Source: Ketobacter alkanivorans (GTDB lineage Bacteria; Pseudomonadota; Gammaproteobacteria; Pseudomonadales; Ketobacteraceae). From it: a stretch of 64,000 bases of DNA. The translations under genes were made by a program, and so were the position numbers. Below are positions 9,914-19,628 of this stretch, piece by piece. The stretch lies in the NCBI RefSeq assembly GCF_002863865.1, contig NZ_CP022684.1, positions 2,323,501 to 2,387,500 of the forward strand, written 5' to 3'. How positions within the stretch are numbered: the first letter of the stretch is position 1; each line of letters starts with the position of its first letter. Below the pieces are notes generated by a model, which worked only from the letters and a program-made list of their open reading frames with translations, was not told the origin of the DNA and made no database searches.

Positions 9914-12223
9914 TCAATTTATTGAGATGCCATGAGTGTCGCATCGTTCAATCATATCGCTAATGTCACGCTGACAAATCTGCAGTTGATGATCACCATT
10001 AAAGACCCGATACACATTGAATCCATCCCGCATACGCCACACCGACCACTCACCATCATCTACACGATAACGGGTCTGGTTTTCCGCAACTTCCGGGTTT
10101 AGCAGGTCAATGGGTAGCATATCGATGTAATCATGGTGGCTGCGGGTGGCCTCCCCTACATATATATCAATTGCCTCGGGGTATGGCTCTGTGAAGGCGG
10201 CTTGCACTCTACTATTCGGCACCACTAAATTACCCGCTATTACTACTTGATCCAGACCCGGCGTGATCAACCAACGTTCCACCAGCGCAATCGAATAACC
10301 AGAAAATGTAGGAAGCGGCACCGATGCCAGACTATCCCCAATAGTGGGGATGATACGAGGCACCAATACATCCACCAAGGTCTCGATTAACGATCCAGGA
10401 ATATTTAAACCGTTAAATACTTGCGTCGAATAGACTGTGACCTCTGGAATACCATCCAGAGCTACATCCACAGCATCATTGCCGACACCAACATCCAGCG
10501 GAGCACTTAATGACAGCTGCGCCGAAAACAACGGAACAAAAGCCGCAGCGTCTGGTTTTCTTACTTGCACCAGCGCAGTAAATCGCTCCATACCCAACTG
10601 CAACAACGCGCCATTAATATCATTCAAGTTCACATAGGCTGGGCTGGTGGGCTCTATACTAAACTGAATTTCGTCATCTGGGCCAACAAACTGATCCAAA
10701 CCACTGATTGCGCTTAGCTCACCAATGGGTACAGCCTCAGCAATGTGAGTGAGACCACTGTAATATGCGGCCAGCAACGCCTGATTTAATGCACTGGAAG
10801 GTAAAGCAACCCCAGCATGATATGACGATCCAGACAGGGTGGTGTTTCCCAACCTTGGCAAAGATGTTTCTGAATAGATCGAACCCAAAGCACGGGGTAC
10901 ATTGACCGGCTCCATTGCCATTATTTGGGTATCTAGATTCATGCTGATATTCAGGCCTGCTGGCGACGCCAATGCTGTTGGATTCGTATCGACATTGAAC
11001 GTTTTACCCAGAATAGGGATATCCGCTCCAGTTGGCAGATTCGCCCACAGCGGTTCAACAATTCCAGGCAGTCGTGCTGTCAGTTGATCCCGAATCAGAT
11101 CAGAGATAAAACCACGCACTAGCGGTTCCACCAAATCAAAAATTGGCTCAAAAACGGATGTGATACCACTGAAATCTACTGAATAATTACTTACAGAAAG
11201 CGATGCGTTACTGGGGGACACATTGAACCGGTTATTGGCTATTGATAGAGCTGCAGTAACACTGAAATTGGGATTATCAGCAATACCTGTACCTGATGCG
11301 GTGATAGACACGCTGGGAATGTCAGGAATCGGCCAAGGCAGATCCACAGGATGGGTAGCCGCTCTAGCACGCAGCGAGACAGTAAAACGAGACATCCTCA
11401 CATTGGTGGCTAAACGCGCATTCGATGTAGATGCCAAGGGGTCTGCAACAATTGCAGGCGGGGTGAAGCTCAAACCAGTCAACGTTACATTCGCGTAACC
11501 GACGCTGCCATCAGTACTGGCGATGACCGTTCCCACCAGCCCACCGGTTAGATCAGAACTGGTCAAATAAGGCTCAGCTACCCGATCAATCAGGAACTGA
11601 ATACCATTATCCGTTATGGAGGCTTGCAACGTGTTCGGCAACATTGCCGATTGACTGGTGCCTCGCGGGTGGGCAAATACCGTGCGAGATAATTGCCCAT
11701 AAGCATCTTCTGCATCAAAGGCAACCCATGATAAAGAGTCGTTTACAATATCTTCGACTATCGACTCATCAAATGCACCTTGATCGACGGCAGCAAAACT
11801 GCCATTAATAGACAGCGAACTGGCGCCAATATCATCCTGCAGGTAACCGGCCACCCGCAATCCATCACTGGTATCAACATCGAGTATTTGTACGACAGGC
11901 CCGACCCGGTCAATGATAAATCGAGCAGGAGCAACCGAGCCCGGATCTGTCACTTCAAAAACATTGGTGCCACTGCGGGTGAAACTGGCCAGAGAGCTGC
12001 CACTGGCAGCAACCACACCATCCCCAACCATAAACAAGCCGGTAACATCAGCTCCGTTCAACAATATAGTTAAGTCCGGCGCTTGTTCTGCGGTAAAGCT
12101 AATAACAAACTCCGCAGGAACATCAGGATGAACGCTGTTTTTCTTTGGTTCCTCAATGTTTACCGGTGAACATCCTGCAATAAACACTATGCAGAACATT
12201 ACGATAATCCCTGTATTTCGCAT
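9914..12223 (-). CDS. Large envelope lipoprotein, possible TULIP/BPI-like lipid-binding protein
   Basis: A 769-residue protein with a lipoprotein signal ending FIAGC and a good ribosome site (AAGGAG). No enzyme motif is visible. The first 190 residues look like beta-rich Ig-type modules. Two later stretches resemble the halves of a tubular lipid-binding (TULIP/BPI) protein: an amphipathic helix-like segment near residues 360-395 (FDLVEPLVRGFISDLI, then DQLTARLPGIVEPLW), and a C-terminal one near 615-660 (LVDVLVPRIIPTIG followed by VPLPTFSGYSIALVERW). That resemblance is pattern-based and unproven. It lies 201 bases downstream of an RND exporter gene on the same strand, which suggests a role in moving hydrophobic molecules across the periplasm. 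Confidence 0.6.
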   Translation of the reverse strand: MRNTGIIVMFCIVFIAGCSPVNIEEPKKNSVHPDVPAEFVISFTAEQAPDLTILLNGADVTGLFMVGDGVVAASGSSLASFTRSGTNVFEVTDPGSVAPARFIIDRVGPVVQILDVDTSDGLRVAGYLQDDIGASSLSINGSFAAVDQGAFDESIVEDIVNDSLSWVAFDAEDAYGQLSRTVFAHPRGTSQSAMLPNTLQASITDNGIQFLIDRVAEPYLTSSDLTGGLVGTVIASTDGSVGYANVTLTGLSFTPPAIVADPLASTSNARLATNVRMSRFTVSLRARAATHPVDLPWPIPDIPSVSITASGTGIADNPNFSVTAALSIANNRFNVSPSNASLSVSNYSVDFSGITSVFEPIFDLVEPLVRGFISDLIRDQLTARLPGIVEPLWANLPTGADIPILGKTFNVDTNPTALASPAGLNISMNLDTQIMAMEPVNVPRALGSIYSETSLPRLGNTTLSGSSYHAGVALPSSALNQALLAAYYSGLTHIAEAVPIGELSAISGLDQFVGPDDEIQFSIEPTSPAYVNLNDINGALLQLGMERFTALVQVRKPDAAAFVPLFSAQLSLSAPLDVGVGNDAVDVALDGIPEVTVYSTQVFNGLNIPGSLIETLVDVLVPRIIPTIGDSLASVPLPTFSGYSIALVERWLITPGLDQVVIAGNLVVPNSRVQAAFTEPYPEAIDIYVGEATRSHHDYIDMLPIDLLNPEVAENQTRYRVDDGEWSVWRMRDGFNVYRVFNGDHQLQICQRDISDMIERCDTHGISIN

Positions 12224-12424
12224 TATTCTTCTCCTTGAACATCGTTAATTATTCATATTTCACGATGAATGCGCTGCTATCGTGGCACAACCCTATCACG
12301 TCAACTCACAATGATATACCGCTCACATTGCTAATCAGAACAAGAAGGAGAATAATGAGAGTCAAGTTAAAGTTCATCCGTCTTTTGTTTATATTATTGG
12401 CTCCGCCTCTGTGCCCAACAACGA

Positions 12425-14863
12425 TTATTGAACAGGAGCCGCATCCGGTTTCATCTCTGCAACTGACTTATGTGGATGCTGTTGATGGTACTGCTTATTC
12501 GCCAGCACCATCAGCGCTGGCGCCAACAGATAGGTTGCCAACAAGGCCAGCACTATACAGCCAGCGGTAATCAATCCAAATATAATCATGTTGGACATCA
12601 ACGACTGAGTATAAATCGAGAAACCAATGCTCAACACAATAGAGGTAATAAGCATTGCACGGCCGGTGGACAGCAGTGTTTTTTCAACTGCGTATGCTGG
12701 ATCACCTGTTTTTAAATAGAGTTTTCGGAAACCATGCATAAAGTGAATATTGTCATCCACCGTCAGACCGATCGCAATGGAGCCAACCAACATAGTCAAC
12801 ATGTCCAGCCGAACATCCAGAAGTTGCAATATAGCCAGAACAATCAGAATGGGTAATAGTGATGGAATCATACTGAGCAGGCCAAGCTTAAGATTGCCGA
12901 TTAACATGACCATCATCAATGTAATAATGATGGCAGCAAAACCATAACTTTCCGCGGTAGAAATCAGCATTTTTCCGAACGTCACCCCCATAATGGGTGC
13001 CACACCGGTGAAACTAACATCAACACCATAGGGCTGGAGATTCGCATTCAGATGATCCCTCAGCCGATCCACCAACTCTTTCGTATGGATTGCATCGAAC
13101 CAGGGCGTGGTAACTGTCAGGCGGGCCGTTTGGTATGTTTTATCAACTAAATTCAGGATGTCATCTGGCTCATCCAGCTCAACCAAAAAAAGCTCCTGGC
13201 TGATTAACGCCGGATCGTCGGGCACTGCAAACTGAGCTTCGTCATTATCATGCAAGGCACGATTAGATTCCTTAATGACATTCACTACACTAATGGCCTT
13301 AACAATACGCCAATCCGGCGATTCCCACGTTACGACATCCTGCTGAATTTTATCCAACGCCTGCAGTAACGGCGCATTAATTACGCCCCGATCCTTGCCT
13401 GTATCCAAAAGAATTTCGAAACTGATGGTCGACCCCATGCGTTGCTCATAATTCTTTATTCCTTGCAGGGTTTCGTTATCTTCTGGCAGCCAGGCCAACG
13501 GGTAGTGCGAGAATTTGATCTGACTGGCAACGGCAGTTGCGGCCACAAATAGCACAACACCCGATACCACAATAATTTTTGGATACTGGGTTGAAACGCG
13601 GGCAAACCACGCCAGCATCGGTTGCAATCCTTTATTCTCATCCTGCTGCAATGGCCTGCGCTTTACTGGCAGAATTGCAATGAGACAGGGCAGAATAAAG
13701 ATAGTAAGCAAGAACGCGATCAACGAACCCAGCGCACCATAGATGCCCAACGCCGAAACCGGGGTAAGATCCGAGGTAGCAAAGGAGGCAAGACCTGCAG
13801 CGGTGGTAACGCTGGTGAACAGCATAGCCAAGCCAGTGTGTCCCATGGCACTGGCCATAGCATGGTGTTTCTCATCACCTGCATCGTAGTTTCGGTAAAA
13901 TATCGTGAGCAAATGGATGCTGTCACCCACACATACCGCCAATAGGAATGCAGGCAAAATGGAGGTGCTAACCTGGATCGGCGAACCCAGTATCGCCATC
14001 AAACTCATTGTGACAACTACACCAAGGGTCATAATCAAAAGCGGCATGAACACGCCAGATAATCGCCGAAAAATCATAAACAGAACCATACCAATAAGTA
14101 GATTGGCCAGCCCTGAAAACACACTGAAGTCCCGCTCCAGTATTTGCGATAACATGATCGCAATGGGCATACTACCTGTCAGTCGGATGTCGTCCGAGAT
14201 AACCCCTCGATAGGGCTCGAGGATTTCCCTGATTTTGGCATCGGCCTCACGCGTTTCGTCTTCGCCCATGTAACCACGATGCCAGTTACCATTTTTATCC
14301 TTGGTAAAGTTAAAGGAATTCAGTCGCACTAACATTGCGACCATATGGCCATCTGCAGAGATTAGAAAATTTTTGTAGTTATCGCTGTTATACGTATACC
14401 GCTTGAGTTTTTCCAACTCAACAGGATCGCCGGGCAACGTTTCCGGCAACAACTCCTCAATATAAAGGGTGTCATCAGCCCCGTGGGTATAACGTGCATT
14501 TACCAGCGAATCCACTTTGTTGACGTGGGGAACTTCATCCTCCAGTTGGCGGTGAAGAGCGTGTAACTGAGTAGCAAATGTCTGCGTGAATATATCCTCC
14601 ACTTCCATGGTGATGATAAACACTTCATCGCGCCCAAACGTTTCTTTGAAGGCGTCATAACGCTGTATTTCAACCGAGCCCTTTTCTAGAAACCCTTCAA
14701 TACTGGTGTCCTTTTCAAGACGGCCAAGCTGCGACGCCATTACCCCGACCACAGCCAGGCAACTCAGCAACCACAACCATGGGCGTCTGCCCATAACCAA
14801 GCCCAGGGATTCAAAGCCGGTTTCGACTTTGGCTTTCCAGTTTGCTTTGTTCTTTTTATTCAT
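12425..14863 (-). CDS. RND-superfamily exporter, MMPL type
   Basis: An 812-residue inner-membrane protein of the COG1033/MMPL class. It has the layout of twelve membrane helices in two similar halves: TM1 near residues 30-47, a periplasmic loop, TM2-6 (SGLANLLIGMVLFMIFRRL, AVCVGDSIHLLTIFYR), then a second loop and TM7-12 with VGSIAIGLTVDDNIHFMHGF. The Asp-rich motifs in TM4 (GDSIH) and TM10 (TVDDNIH) are the usual proton-relay positions. Such exporters move lipids or other hydrophobic molecules with proton-motive force. Its neighbours are a DUF1302 outer-membrane protein and a second RND exporter upstream, and a large lipoprotein downstream. Confidence 0.9.
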   Translation of the reverse strand: MNKKNKANWKAKVETGFESLGLVMGRRPWLWLLSCLAVVGVMASQLGRLEKDTSIEGFLEKGSVEIQRYDAFKETFGRDEVFIITMEVEDIFTQTFATQLHALHRQLEDEVPHVNKVDSLVNARYTHGADDTLYIEELLPETLPGDPVELEKLKRYTYNSDNYKNFLISADGHMVAMLVRLNSFNFTKDKNGNWHRGYMGEDETREADAKIREILEPYRGVISDDIRLTGSMPIAIMLSQILERDFSVFSGLANLLIGMVLFMIFRRLSGVFMPLLIMTLGVVVTMSLMAILGSPIQVSTSILPAFLLAVCVGDSIHLLTIFYRNYDAGDEKHHAMASAMGHTGLAMLFTSVTTAAGLASFATSDLTPVSALGIYGALGSLIAFLLTIFILPCLIAILPVKRRPLQQDENKGLQPMLAWFARVSTQYPKIIVVSGVVLFVAATAVASQIKFSHYPLAWLPEDNETLQGIKNYEQRMGSTISFEILLDTGKDRGVINAPLLQALDKIQQDVVTWESPDWRIVKAISVVNVIKESNRALHDNDEAQFAVPDDPALISQELFLVELDEPDDILNLVDKTYQTARLTVTTPWFDAIHTKELVDRLRDHLNANLQPYGVDVSFTGVAPIMGVTFGKMLISTAESYGFAAIIITLMMVMLIGNLKLGLLSMIPSLLPILIVLAILQLLDVRLDMLTMLVGSIAIGLTVDDNIHFMHGFRKLYLKTGDPAYAVEKTLLSTGRAMLITSIVLSIGFSIYTQSLMSNMIIFGLITAGCIVLALLATYLLAPALMVLANKQYHQQHPHKSVAEMKPDAAPVQ

Positions 14864-14894
14864 GTGTTGCAGTTCGGCCTCGGGAATAATTGAG

Positions 14895-14946
14895 GACCAA
14901 TCATGAAATTAGACGACCCATTGGTCAATAGGCCATTTGGTCTATA
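14895..14946 (-). promoter_or_regulatory. Repeated TTGGTC motifs upstream of the RND gene
   Basis: GACCAAT at 14895-14901 is inverted relative to ATTGGTC at 14920-14926, and CCATTGGTCAATA (14918-14930) is nearly repeated as CCATTTGGTCTATA (14933-14946), 15 bases on. The cluster lies 32-83 bases before the exporter's start codon, a plausible operator position. No binding protein is known, and no clear -35/-10 pair was found. Confidence 0.3.
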
Positions 14947-15049
14947 TGGCAGTTAGATGGGCGCACCTGACATTGATAAGAACAACACAACAACACCTTA
15001 TATAACAACAACTTAATATCGCCTTGTGGGCGCATAGGCTTGTTTACCA

Positions 15050-16375
15050 CTAAAAGCCGAATTCCACTCCGAGCACCAAACGGTCGGTGTCGTCAAACTG
15101 GCCAAACAGCCCATCCAAGTCGCCATAGAAGATGTCCACACCACCCCATACACGCATCGTATCTGTCGCCTGATACACTAATTGCGATCGCACCTGGCCA
15201 TCCTGGTCTTCATCGCTGTACAGCATAAACAACTCAATCTCTAAAGTTTCATTCATTAACGAACGGCGTATCAATAGCGTATGCTGCATACGTTGCTGTT
15301 GACGCACGATGTCATCTTCGTATTCCAGCAACGTGCTTTGAAACCATTGATAGCTAAGAAACCAGTCAGTAAATCCCCGATAATCCAACCCCAATACAGA
15401 ACTGATTTCAGGTGTGTTGGCAATGCCATCCTCCTGCAAGCTGTTACGCACATGGTAGGTCTCAGTGCTGTAACCTGCCTCCATTCGCACAACCCAGTCG
15501 CCAAATGCGTTGCTGGCAGTGGCTCCATACAGCTGGCTGGGCTCATACACAGGTACCACATCTATCTGACCCGAACCCAATCTGAGATAGTTGACGGGTA
15601 TATCCTGACGGTGATTTAAGTAGTTCAACGTTAGATCCCAGCCTGAGTAGAACAACCTGTAGCGTGCTCCGAATTCGACTTCATTAACGGGGCGCTCGAC
15701 CTCGTGGATCATAACAGGCAAGGGTGCAGCACTCAGGGCTGGGCGGTATTTAGAGCTGGTGATGTAGTATGGCGTCCCCACATCAGCCAGCTTGCTGTAG
15801 GTTGCGTCGGGTATTATCAACAATTGCAGTGTGGAATCTTCACTGGTGTTGAACTCCACGTTCATCATCCACAAGGCGATGCGAGAATCCTCAAATTCAT
15901 CAAGATTAAATTCACGGTAATCCTGGGGGTTTACAACATCCAATACTTTCAGCCCATCGGCTTGCCCCCACACAACCTGCTGCTTCCCCAGGCGCCAATA
16001 TCCATCCCAGGCTGCAAAATCCAGGTAAGCTTCCGCCAACTCCAGTAGGCCATGATGATTGGACGCCAGCGGCCCATTGAAAGATGAGTAGTTACTCTCA
16101 TCAGGATCATCCACATACAGCTTACTGTCTGCGGCTGCAACCAATTTCGGAATCAGGGTATAACGTATCGAAGGTGCAAGGTCACCACTGATTTCCGGTT
16201 TAATGGTGGTATTGGCATTCTGCAGTTCTGAGTCAGTAAGCCCTATGTCAAACTCGACTTCGATTTCAGTGTTAATTTCAATATCGGAAAAGGCAAATGC
16301 AGCACCAGACCAAACCACCGCATATATCCCAACTAGTAATAACACCAAAGCGGAAATGACTGTTTTATGGGTCAT
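15050..16375 (-). CDS. DUF1302-family outer-membrane beta-barrel protein
   Basis: About 441 residues from the ATG at 16375, directly after the stop of the RND-LolA gene (TAATATG), so the two are almost certainly cotranscribed. A signal peptide is visible (ISALVLLLVGIYAV, then a cleavage region at GAAFAF). The mature part has alternating strands, the motif YWRLGKQQVVWGQADGLKVLD typical of DUF1302, and ends LVLGVEFGF with a C-terminal Phe, the outer-membrane barrel signature. DUF1302 proteins are usually found with LolA-like/DUF1329 proteins and MMPL exporters in clusters for hydrophobic compounds. An upstream in-frame start at 16417 would overlap the previous gene and is less likely. Confidence 0.85.
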   Translation of the reverse strand: MTHKTVISALVLLLVGIYAVVWSGAAFAFSDIEINTEIEVEFDIGLTDSELQNANTTIKPEISGDLAPSIRYTLIPKLVAAADSKLYVDDPDESNYSSFNGPLASNHHGLLELAEAYLDFAAWDGYWRLGKQQVVWGQADGLKVLDVVNPQDYREFNLDEFEDSRIALWMMNVEFNTSEDSTLQLLIIPDATYSKLADVGTPYYITSSKYRPALSAAPLPVMIHEVERPVNEVEFGARYRLFYSGWDLTLNYLNHRQDIPVNYLRLGSGQIDVVPVYEPSQLYGATASNAFGDWVVRMEAGYSTETYHVRNSLQEDGIANTPEISSVLGLDYRGFTDWFLSYQWFQSTLLEYEDDIVRQQQRMQHTLLIRRSLMNETLEIELFMLYSDEDQDGQVRSQLVYQATDTMRVWGGVDIFYGDLDGLFGQFDDTDRLVLGVEFGF

Positions 16376-16376
16376 A

Positions 16377-19300
16377 TTACAACCCCCGCTCCAAGGTTCG
16401 ACGCGTAAACACGTCATCCTTTACTGGCGTCTGGTAATCTACGTCAGAGAATTCAAAGCGGCTATGATGACCGGTCTTATGGTTTTGCACTTCCAGCTGG
16501 TGCTTGGTCCAGATGCCGTTGACCTTGGATACTCTGGATGCAGTATAGGTTTTCAGATAACGTTCTTTCTGATCCCAGTAATCGCTTTTCACGATGACCC
16601 AGTTGTGCGGATTAACCCAGAACAGGCTGCGCACGTAGCCCAGCTCATCTGCGATTTTTGGGGTTTTGGCGATGGCAGCCACCTTATAGGTTGTTATTGA
16701 TTCACCAGCCACTTCAATGATTTCTTCGCCCAAGGTCTCAAAATCGAAATCCTGCTTTTCGAGCTTGCCTGCCTTTTTTATGTCCTCGTAGGTGAAATCC
16801 GTCCCCAAAAAATAGTCGCCACGATCCGAGGCAGATATACGGCGCACCTTGCGTAGAGCCGGCAAGTAGAGCCATTGATCATCCTCTGCTTCACTATCGG
16901 CGTAATCATAGGTAAGGAAACCGGTATCTTTCACATTGGTGGGGCGCTGGTAGAACAACAATGTGCGCTTTTCTTCACCAAAATATTTGCGATAGCTGAC
17001 AGCCTCCCGAGTACGGACTTTTCCTGATTTATCCGTCAACGTCATATGCAGGTTACTGACGGCATGCTCGCCTTCCTCCACTTGGTTAATACGGTCTACA
17101 ATGGTGGCAGCATCCGGCAACTCACTGGCCGGAGCCGGTTGGGAGTTAAGAGCAAGCATAAGACCCACAAAACCAACGATACTTATGTTCTTTACCCACA
17201 CTGCGCTACTTTCCACGTCTGCATTATTGTGTTTTCCGTACAAAAATGCGGGTTTCAGCACTAGCACCAACGCAGGCAGCAACACCAGGGAAGCAATAAA
17301 ACTCATGGTGACAGACAACACTACGATGGTGCCAAAGATATTCAGCGGTACCACCTTGGATATAATCAATACACCAAAGCCACAAGCCACGGCCAGATAG
17401 TTAAACAACAGTGCACGCCCAGTGGTGGCATAAAGATTCATCACCAAATCGCCCGTTGAGGGAACGCCCTTTTGGTACAGCGACTTGAGTCGATCAAGAG
17501 TATGAATCGCGAAATCGATACCTAAACCGATGGCCACCGATGCGAACATAGAGGTACCGATGCCCAGATCAATTTTGAGTAGCGCCATGGTGGCGTATAC
17601 CATGAGGATTGAGCTGACTACTGGTAGCACTGCCATCACACCGGCAACGACCGACCGGAACAACACAATAGATACAAGCAGCACAAAGCCCAGCGATATA
17701 CCCACACTCAAAAAGTGACTGCGACCGATATCTTTTAGCCAATGGTAATTAAGATTGACTCGACCTGTAAGGGTGGCACTTACGTGGGCATCGCTGAAGT
17801 GCTCGCTCAAATAAGATTCCATTGCTTGTACTAATGGTGCGGTCTCGACAAACGCGGCCGTATCCAGATAAAAGCGCACATTGGCGAGCCGGTATTCATA
17901 ATCCACTACGTTATCAAAATCAGTCGGATCGCTGCTGGCCGAGTACAGCAACAAATACTGCGCAGCCAGCTCCTTACTGTCTGGCAGCTTGTAGAATGCA
18001 TTCTGATCCTCATTCAGCGACTTATTCATCTGCTTCAAGAAATCCACTAACGACATGGATCCGTTAATATGTGCCAGGGATTCGCCATAAGCCTGTAGCG
18101 CTTCAATTTTTGCTAATACAACTGGATCGAACAAACCCTCAGACTCATTCGTTTCAATCACTACGTCCAAAGTATTGGTGCCTTGCATGTGTTGATTAAT
18201 GGCCTTATCGGCCTGATAGAGGGGCTCGTCTGGGTGGAATGTTTCAATACGGTCGTCATTCACTCGCAGCTGCACGCTCAGCACCAACCCCACCACTGCC
18301 AACGCAGCAAACACGACCACTGTGATATTGGCATTACGAGTAGCCGCACCGCCCAGTGCCAACATGCCCCGCGCAAACACATCCTTGCTGCTGGCTTGTT
18401 CCAGTTTGATCCAGCGCTTACTTACTTTAGGTTTAGTGATAGCTATCACTGCAGGCAAGACAAACAGTGAATAGAACCAAGCCACCAGTACACCGAAGGC
18501 GGTAAACAAGCCGAAATATTCAAACGGTGGCATGTAAGCAGACACATACAGCCCGATAAAGCCCGCCATAGTGGTGATGGTGGTGAGCGTGACAGGCCAC
18601 GCCATCGTAGTGGTCGCTTCCTCAATGGCCTGACGACTGGAGTAGTGCGGATGTTTTGCCAACAACTCGTAATAGCAGCTAAATATATGAATGGAATCTG
18701 CTACCGCCATTCCAATTAGAATTACGGGCATCGCATTGGTTATCACATAGAAAGGCACGCCACTGTATCCCATAAGGCCTACCGTCATTAGCACAGCGGC
18801 GGCAATCACCATGTTACCCAATAGTGCTGGAGCAAAGCGTCGGAACGCCACTATCAACATAATAGTAATGATCAACCCGGCCAAAGGATTAAGGCGACTT
18901 GCATCCCGATCAATGTAATGGCCCAGGTAACCCAGCACCGCACCCTCACCCGCTGTATATATTTTTGTCGAGCCCGGCAACCTTTGATTAGCAACCAACT
19001 GCGTCAACGCCTGATAAGTAGCTTCCGCCTTGGCGTCGTCATACAGCTCGGCAATGATCAGTGTCATGGCACCATCCTCTGCCACCAACAAGCCGTTATA
19101 AAGAGGGAAATTCTGCACCGCTTGCCTTACCGCATCTGGCCCACTGTCCGCCAACAGCTCCATAAATGGAAACACCTCCATACCGCTGCTGGTTCCCATA
19201 ATATTGTTCTCTGTGGCCAAGCTCATGGTGCGATCTTCATTGATATTTGGAAGCGCATTTACTGCATCAGTTAAGGTGCCCACCAGCGCCAGAACTTCTG

Positions 19301-19538
19301 GATCATAAATACCTTCAGGGCCTTGGCTTTCAACCGCAATCACCAATGGATCACTGATTTCAAATAGTGATCGGGCTTTATTTTTGTATATCAGTGCTGG
19401 ATTCTGTGGCGACAAAAAGGCATCAGCGCGGGTGTCTTTAAAGATCTTGGTAAGGCCGGATGCCAGCAACCCCAGACACAACAACCCAATCAGCAGGGTG
19501 GATTTGGGATAGCGTACCCCAATCAATATGAATTTCAT
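16377..19538 (-). CDS. MMPL-type RND exporter fused to a LolA-like outer-membrane lipoprotein-sorting domain
   Basis: A 1053-residue ORF. Residues 1-775 form a complete COG1033 RND exporter with two six-helix bundles (GMAVADSIHIFSCYYE in TM4; ASVAIGLGIDFAIHTLDRL in TM10). Residues about 812-1053 are a LolA-like domain (COG2834): DDQWLYLPALRKVRRI, SDRGDYFLGTDFTYEDI, SLFWVNPHNWVIVKSDYW. Between them, residues 782-808 read exactly like a signal peptide (VKNISIVGFVGLMLAL ending PAPAS). An in-frame GTG at 17199-17201 (Val780), with GGAAAG seven bases ahead, could start the carrier separately. RND exporters and LolA-like carriers are usually separate neighbouring genes. The start at 19538 has GGAG nine bases upstream. 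Confidence 0.9.
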   Translation of the reverse strand: MKFILIGVRYPKSTLLIGLLCLGLLASGLTKIFKDTRADAFLSPQNPALIYKNKARSLFEISDPLVIAVESQGPEGIYDPEVLALVGTLTDAVNALPNINEDRTMSLATENNIMGTSSGMEVFPFMELLADSGPDAVRQAVQNFPLYNGLLVAEDGAMTLIIAELYDDAKAEATYQALTQLVANQRLPGSTKIYTAGEGAVLGYLGHYIDRDASRLNPLAGLIITIMLIVAFRRFAPALLGNMVIAAAVLMTVGLMGYSGVPFYVITNAMPVILIGMAVADSIHIFSCYYELLAKHPHYSSRQAIEEATTTMAWPVTLTTITTMAGFIGLYVSAYMPPFEYFGLFTAFGVLVAWFYSLFVLPAVIAITKPKVSKRWIKLEQASSKDVFARGMLALGGAATRNANITVVVFAALAVVGLVLSVQLRVNDDRIETFHPDEPLYQADKAINQHMQGTNTLDVVIETNESEGLFDPVVLAKIEALQAYGESLAHINGSMSLVDFLKQMNKSLNEDQNAFYKLPDSKELAAQYLLLYSASSDPTDFDNVVDYEYRLANVRFYLDTAAFVETAPLVQAMESYLSEHFSDAHVSATLTGRVNLNYHWLKDIGRSHFLSVGISLGFVLLVSIVLFRSVVAGVMAVLPVVSSILMVYATMALLKIDLGIGTSMFASVAIGLGIDFAIHTLDRLKSLYQKGVPSTGDLVMNLYATTGRALLFNYLAVACGFGVLIISKVVPLNIFGTIVVLSVTMSFIASLVLLPALVLVLKPAFLYGKHNNADVESSAVWVKNISIVGFVGLMLALNSQPAPASELPDAATIVDRINQVEEGEHAVSNLHMTLTDKSGKVRTREAVSYRKYFGEEKRTLLFYQRPTNVKDTGFLTYDYADSEAEDDQWLYLPALRKVRRISASDRGDYFLGTDFTYEDIKKAGKLEKQDFDFETLGEEIIEVAGESITTYKVAAIAKTPKIADELGYVRSLFWVNPHNWVIVKSDYWDQKERYLKTYTASRVSKVNGIWTKHQLEVQNHKTGHHSRFEFSDVDYQTPVKDDVFTRRTLERGL

Positions 19539-19553
19539 CGTGTTCGCTCCATT

Positions 19554-19570
19554 ATATGTATATGCATGTA
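19554..19570 (-). promoter_or_regulatory. Putative MarR operator in front of the RND-LolA gene
   Basis: ATGTATATGCATG at 19556-19568 matches ATGCATATGCATG at 20086-20098, in the promoter of the adjacent marR-like gene, at 12 of 13 bases. It lies 16-32 bases upstream of the ATG and abuts a TATAAT on the minus strand. Binding there would block initiation. Confidence 0.6.
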
Positions 19571-19628
19571 TTTATTTAAAATTAAACGCAGGCCAAATGC
19601 TGCGTTGGTAAACTTCAGGATGTAAGTT

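Noticed and set aside
12235-12570. Plus-strand frame with a hydrophobic N-terminus (MRVKLKFIRLLFILL) between the lipoprotein and RND genes
   Set aside because: It runs into the antisense of the RND gene end and has no conserved pattern after the hydrophobic start; chance is more likely.
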